Shown here: in pieces, positions 7,387 through 9,954 of the stretch
Layout: each line of letters begins with the position of its first letter
Position numbering within the stretch: position 1 is the first letter of the stretch
Origin: CAJXCL01 sp964394335
GTDB lineage: Bacteria; Nitrospinota; Nitrospinia; CAJXCL01
Length of the DNA: 9,954 nucleotides
Assembly: GCA_964394335.1 (NCBI GenBank)
Contig: CAYMVZ010000092.1
Span: 1 to 9,954, forward strand
Reading direction: 5' to 3'
Notes under the pieces: generated by a model
Seen by the model: only the letters and a program-made list of their open reading frames with translations
What the model was told of the DNA's origin: nothing
Databases searched by the model: none
Program-made: the position numbers and the translations under genes

Positions 7387-7451
7387 TCAAGCATCCAATA
7401 TATTGAACTCATTGAATAAAAGCAAGTAAAAAGCTTTAGGGGGATGCTTCA
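7387..7451. repeat. Inverted-repeat pair bracketing the leuD promoter
   Basis: TCAAGCATCC (7387-7396) and GGATGCTTCA (7442-7451) are inverted copies with one mismatch pair in ten, 45 bases apart. The predicted leuD -35 and -10 lie between them, and the left arm abuts the -10. Paired operators or the ends of a small insertion are both possible. Confidence 0.4.
7397..7425 (-). promoter_or_regulatory. Candidate sigma70-like promoter for leuD-leuB-asd and downstream genes
   Basis: On the minus strand TTGCTT (7425-7420) and TATATT (7402-7397) are separated by 17 bases. The -10 matches five of six consensus bases and the -35 three of six. Transcription would begin near 7390, giving a leader of about 65 bases before the leuD ATG. 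No short leucine-rich leader peptide is visible in it. Confidence 0.45.
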
Positions 7452-7646
7452 GTGAATTTGTTGCGTATTACGATCTGGTTTTCTTTTTTTTGGATTTACG
7501 TTTTGACATCCGATTTTTCCCCTTGTTCTTTTTTGTTTTTTAATGATAGAATTTATCGCTTCAAAAAAATTAGAAAGGGGGTAATATAAAAAGTAACAAA
7601 TATTTATAAAAAAAATTATCTTAAATCTATATTAGGGAGAAATTTG

Positions 7647-8126
7647 ATGTTAAAAAAAATCGTTACAATATTTTCTTTTTGCCTGGCTGTCTTTGCATGG
7701 TCTTCTATAACTCATGCCGCTGATGAATATGTTAAAGCTGGAATACTGAAATGCATTAAAAGTGGAAAAAAAATTAATATCCTTATCCATTCTCAATTTC
7801 CAATAAAATGCATATTTGAGGACGCTTCCGGGGGTAAAGAAAAATACACGGGTAAGTCCGGAATTGAACTTGGTTTAGACCTTGAAAAGTTAAAAAAAGC
7901 GAGAATGCATTTTGCTGTTTTAGCTATTGGGAATCTTAAAGCTGGCGACAAAGCCCTCCTTGGCAAATACATTGGTGCAAAGGTAAATGTTTCTCTTGGC
8001 TTAGGTGGCGGTGTCGATGCCCTTGTAGGTGGAGGAAGCAGCCATATTGCCTTACAACCAATAGCATTAGAAGCGACTAAAGGATTTGGCGCTGCGGCAG
8101 GCGTGGGATTTCTTGAACTCCACTAA
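7647..8126 (+). CDS. Secreted DUF992-family protein
   Basis: This 159-residue protein starts at the ATG at 7647, six bases after AGGGAGA (7634-7640); the adjacent in-frame TTG at 7644 is less likely. Residues 1-24 form a typical signal peptide: MLKK, a hydrophobic core, then THA before cleavage at about Ala24/Ala25. The mature part matches the DUF992 pattern as I recall it: AGILKC (31-36), a second cysteine at Cys55 (probably a disulfide with Cys36), EKYTGKSGIELGLD (65-78), GKYIGAKVNVSLGLGGGVDALVGG (106-129), the IALQP motif (134-138), and a C-terminal AAGVGFLEL. It is therefore a small periplasmic or exported protein. The family has no established function and is known mainly from alphaproteobacteria, so its presence beside these neighbours is mildly unusual. 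It appears to be a single-gene transcript. Confidence 0.85.
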   Translation: MLKKIVTIFSFCLAVFAWSSITHAADEYVKAGILKCIKSGKKINILIHSQFPIKCIFEDASGGKEKYTGKSGIELGLDLEKLKKARMHFAVLAIGNLKAGDKALLGKYIGAKVNVSLGLGGGVDALVGGGSSHIALQPIALEATKGFGAAAGVGFLELH

Positions 8127-8163
8127 GGAAAAACTGGTAAAAACAGTTGCAATTGCGGCCTTT

Positions 8164-8197
8164 CTCAGGCACCTCGCTTGATCGAAGTGCTACTGAG
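8164..8197. repeat. Imperfect palindrome downstream of the DUF992 gene
   Basis: CTCAG-GCAC-c-TCG (8164-8176) pairs with CGA-a-GTGC-ta-CTGAG (8183-8197), giving 12 base pairs with a mismatch and a two-base bulge around a 6-base loop. ATCGAAG recurs 19 bases downstream (8181 and 8200), before another CTCAG, so the unit looks repetitive. There is no T-run after the stem, so it does not look like a standard intrinsic terminator, though it could protect the mRNA 3' end. Confidence 0.5.
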
Positions 8198-8220
8198 ATA
8201 TCGAAGCTCCTCTCAGCAGG

Positions 8221-8350
8221 CAGGCTGTGTCATAACACAAAGAAACGCATATTTGTCATCCCGAACGAAGTGAAGAATCTTATAAAATCAACCAGTTAAA
8301 AAAAGAGATTCTTCGGCTGACGCCTCAGAATGACATTGCGACACAGCCTG
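8221..8350. mobile_element. 130-bp MITE-like element with nested inverted repeats
   Basis: The ends CAGGCTGTGTC (8221-8231) and GACACAGCCTG (8340-8350) are perfect 11-bp terminal inverted repeats. Inside, TGTCAT (8254-8259) and ATGACA (8330-8335) pair, as do GAAGAATCT (8272-8280) and AGATTCTTC (8306-8314), with partly complementary sequence between. There is no coding capacity. The inner part resembles the dispersed TGTCATTCTGAG...GAAGAATCT palindromes that I recall as scattered in many bacterial genomes. No target-site duplication is obvious. A non-autonomous element or REP-like repeat fits; a transposase source is not visible here. Confidence 0.65.
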
Positions 8351-8420
8351 TTACCGAAGGGTATTACGATTTATGAATCCGCTTTGGGCAAGCGCCCGTA
8401 AAGACTTGTTGCAAAGTTTA

Positions 8421-8633
8421 TTATGCTGCACCGCAAAATTTTATATGCAGGATAAGACCCTTGCTGGCCTTTTTCACCTTTACATCTTCTTCAAATTCTA
8501 TATTTTCTATTTCAATCCATTCGTAATGGCCATTCCAGCAGTTGAGAGATACAACTGAATTGCCGAATGAATCAATGACACGGTTAAAAAAAACCGGCGC
8601 CTTACATTTATTGCATTTGGATAGGATATTCAT
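8421..8633 (-). CDS. Small zinc-ribbon-like hypothetical protein
   Basis: This 70-residue protein begins at ATG 8633. Cys7-x2-Cys10 near the N-terminus and Cys32-x3-His36 (CWNGHYEW), with beta-prone sequence between them, suggest one small zinc-binding ribbon. An acidic stretch (EIENIEFEEDVKV, 41-53) follows. The start has no visible Shine-Dalgarno and no clear promoter was found, which lowers confidence. In favour are the coherent metal-ligand spacing and the absence of a better frame. It diverges from pqiA across 171 bases. I do not recognise a specific family; similar small ribbon proteins are often nucleic-acid or protein binding, but no function is claimed. Confidence 0.55.
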   Translation of the reverse strand: MNILSKCNKCKAPVFFNRVIDSFGNSVVSLNCWNGHYEWIEIENIEFEEDVKVKKASKGLILHIKFCGAA

Positions 8634-8746
8634 AAAAATTGGATTTAAAAAATATCTTTATAGAGTACCGCAAACAAATAATTTATAGCAAACTTTCTGT
8701 GCAAACATCAAGAAAAATTATACGCGAAAAGTGAATTAGTTTTAAA

Positions 8747-8775
8747 TTGATTTTTATTTCTCAGATGTTTATAAT
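8747..8775 (+). promoter_or_regulatory. Strong-looking sigma70-like promoter for pqiA
   Basis: TTGATT (8747-8752, four of six consensus bases) and a perfect TATAAT (8770-8775) are separated by 17 bases. Transcription would start near 8782, about 23 bases before the pqiA ATG. The short leader lacks a clear Shine-Dalgarno, so initiation may depend on the AT-rich, unstructured leader. Confidence 0.6.
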
Positions 8776-8777
8776 TC

Positions 8778-8790
8778 TGATTTTAAATCA
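8778..8790. promoter_or_regulatory. 13-bp palindrome over the predicted pqiA transcription start
   Basis: TGATTT, T, AAATCA is a perfect palindrome that would cover the +1 region of the pqiA promoter, a typical place for a repressor. The half-site TGAT...ATCA resembles FNR/CRP-type half-sites, but the spacing is one base off the usual TTGAT-N4-ATCAA form. Chance is possible in AT-rich DNA. Confidence 0.3.
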
Positions 8791-8804
8791 TAAACAATCA
8801 TTTG

Positions 8805-9954
8805 ATGAACTCAAAAAAAAGCAGAATAGATTCCAGCCGGTCTGAGCATATCGAAGGCGGCTTGATAGCCTGCCATGAATGCGATTTTCTGCATAATATC
8901 GAACCTATTCCGGCGGGAGGGAAAGCCCTTTGCACCCGCTGTGGAGCATTCCTCTATAAAAACATTCCTAACAGTCTTGAAAAAGTTCTGGCATTAAACC
9001 TGGCGACGTTCATGCTCTTCATTATGATCAATATTTTTCCCTTCATTTCTCTTAAAGCAAGTGGACGAGTAGAAGAAACCATTTTTACCTCCAGTGTCCT
9101 GACGTTTTACCATATGGGTATGGGCGAGATTGGCGTCCTGGTGTTTCTGACAAGCTTTCTTTTCCCCTTCCTGACATTTGGAGGGATGCTTTATATCCTT
9201 CTTCCATTGAAATTTGGATACAGTCCCTGGAGAATGGCCTCGGTTTATCGGTTAGTACAGAGGTTGACGCCGTGGAGCCTGCTCGGAGTCTTTATGCTTG
9301 GGCTCTTGCTCTCCATCATTAAACTGCGCGATCTTGCAACCGTTATACCGGGAATTTCTCTCTATTTATTTGCTGTGCTCTTAGTGGTATCGTCTGCGGC
9401 CAACTCAAACCTGGATGCTTTTGTTATATGGCCGCGTATAAAGTTCAAACCGTCGGGGAACGGGTTTGGGAAAACTGCGACCGAAAGAAACCTGATTAGC
9501 TGCCATACATGCGCCATGCTTGTTTCCAAAACGATCCTTGACAGCCACGGCCATGCTGACTGTCCTCGCTGCGAAAGCTCCCTCCATAGCCGTAAAACCA
9601 ACAGCCTAACACGGACATGGTCGCTCGTCTTTGCTGCTACCATGCTTTTGATCCCGGCTAACGTATACCCGGTAATGACGGTGGTACGATTTGGCAAGGG
9701 AGATCCAAGTACTATTCTGAGCGGCGTAATCCACCTGATTGAAGGGGGGATGTGGCCGCTTGCTATGATTGTTTTCTTTGCCAGTATGGTAGTTCCAATT
9801 ATGAAGTTGATTGTGTTGAGCTTTCTTATGATTACTGTTGAGAAAAAGTCTTCATGGCGCCCCCGCGACCGGACTGTGTTGTACCGTGTCACCGAGGTCG
9901 TGGGTGCCTGGTCGATGGTAGACATCTACCTGCTTGCCATGCTGGTAGCATTGG
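8805..9954 (+). CDS. pqiA: PqiA-family inner-membrane protein, 3' end outside window
   Basis: PqiA proteins are multi-pass inner-membrane proteins that work with MCE proteins (PqiB) and the lipoprotein PqiC in lipid transport between the envelope membranes. This frame gives 383 complete codons and runs off the window; E. coli PqiA is a little over 400 residues, so only a short C-terminal piece should be missing. It shows the family's duplicated layout. Half one has cysteine pairs Cys23/Cys26 and Cys43/Cys46, then membrane spans at about 62-84, 108-133, 156-173 and 178-198. Half two has Cys233/Cys236 and Cys253/Cys256, then spans at about 271-293, 317-345 and from 365 onward, with VEGG-like IEGGMWPLA at 312-320. 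The start is ATG 8805 (TTG 8802 is possible) with no clear Shine-Dalgarno. Its coding sequence is visibly more GC-rich than the neighbouring genes, suggesting different ancestry. pqiB/MCE genes are expected just downstream. Confidence 0.93.
   Translation, partial: MNSKKSRIDSSRSEHIEGGLIACHECDFLHNIEPIPAGGKALCTRCGAFLYKNIPNSLEKVLALNLATFMLFIMINIFPFISLKASGRVEETIFTSSVLTFYHMGMGEIGVLVFLTSFLFPFLTFGGMLYILLPLKFGYSPWRMASVYRLVQRLTPWSLLGVFMLGLLLSIIKLRDLATVIPGISLYLFAVLLVVSSAANSNLDAFVIWPRIKFKPSGNGFGKTATERNLISCHTCAMLVSKTILDSHGHADCPRCESSLHSRKTNSLTRTWSLVFAATMLLIPANVYPVMTVVRFGKGDPSTILSGVIHLIEGGMWPLAMIVFFASMVVPIMKLIVLSFLMITVEKKSSWRPRDRTVLYRVTEVVGAWSMVDIYLLAMLVAL

Larger units (their letters stand above)
7326..7643. 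other. AT-rich divergent intergenic region between leuD and the DUF992 gene
   Basis: These 318 bases contain no convincing gene. The leuD side holds a candidate promoter, a hairpin, a short palindrome and an inverted-repeat pair, listed separately. The right part (about 7450-7640) is dominated by T and A runs. It should carry the promoter of the DUF992 gene, but I could not pick a convincing -35/-10 pair there. Confidence 0.7.

Noticed and set aside
7369..7410. Short leader open frames upstream of leuD, considered for leucine attenuation
   Set aside because: The tiny frames (such as ATG AGT TCA... and ATG TTC CCC...) contain no run of leucine codons, and there is no terminator hairpin with a U-tract.
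7503..7508. A perfect TTGACA on the plus strand upstream of the DUF992 gene
   Set aside because: At 16-18 bases downstream there is only T-rich sequence with no acceptable -10 box, so I do not call it a promoter.
8132..8150. AACTG...CAGTT inverted repeat just after the DUF992 stop, considered as a terminator
   Set aside because: The stem is only five base pairs, AT-containing, and is not followed by a T-run.
8373..8558. A 61-codon open frame on the plus strand near the MITE-like element
   Set aside because: It overlaps the minus-strand zinc-ribbon-like gene, which has coherent Cys/His spacing; this frame has no motif and no good start signal.
8657..8662. TATAAA on the minus strand upstream of the zinc-ribbon-like gene, considered as a -10 box
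   Set aside because: No recognisable -35 sequence lies 16-18 bases further upstream, and TATAAA is common in this AT-rich stretch.
9362..9925. A 187-codon open frame on the minus strand
   Set aside because: It is antisense to pqiA, whose frame carries paired CxxC motifs and membrane spans throughout. The product has no recognisable features; long shadow frames are expected in GC-richer DNA.
1..9954. CRISPR arrays, tRNA or rRNA genes, phage or defence systems
   Set aside because: No regularly spaced direct repeats, no cloverleaf-like or rRNA sequence, and no nuclease, helicase, integrase or toxin-antitoxin motifs were seen.

Overview
The window is AT-rich, Gram-negative-type DNA. It suggests an anaerobic, deep-branching bacterium, possibly an anammox-type planctomycete (Brocadiales). 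That guess rests on overall composition, the short-form LeuD, very long coiled-coil proteins of no recognised family, and palindromic intergenic repeats. No 16S or diagnostic anammox gene is present, so the assignment is weak. A Gram-negative envelope is better supported: there is a PqiA-type inner-membrane protein, a secreted DUF992 protein with a signal peptide, and a membrane-anchored lytic-transglycosylase-like protein.

Left and centre (1-7325, all minus strand). Read in the direction of transcription, a tight gene string runs leuD, leuB, asd, a 1223-residue coiled-coil protein with a C-terminal transglycosylase-like domain, then a second coiled-coil protein that leaves the window at position 1. 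leuD and leuB overlap by 4 bases, with a TTG start for leuB. asd follows after 90 bases, the large coiled-coil gene 16 bases after asd, and the second coiled-coil gene 33 bases after that. A plausible sigma70-like promoter for the string lies at 7397-7425. LeuD and LeuB belong to leucine synthesis. Asd makes aspartate semialdehyde, which feeds lysine/threonine/methionine and, through diaminopimelate, peptidoglycan. The two downstream genes are the least ordinary part of the window: a predicted cytoplasmic coiled-coil rod joined by one membrane span to a periplasmic peptidoglycan-cleaving-type domain, followed by a soluble coiled-coil partner candidate.

Right (7326-9954). A 318-base AT-rich divergent intergenic region separates leuD from a plus-strand secreted DUF992-family gene (7647-8126). 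The next 294 non-coding bases hold two palindromic repeats, including a 130-bp MITE-like element with 11-bp terminal inverted repeats and a nested inverted repeat. A small minus-strand zinc-ribbon-like gene (8421-8633) follows. Diverging from it is a pqiA gene (8805 to the window end, truncated), which has a good TTGATT-17-TATAAT promoter, a palindrome near the expected transcription start, and visibly higher GC than its neighbours.
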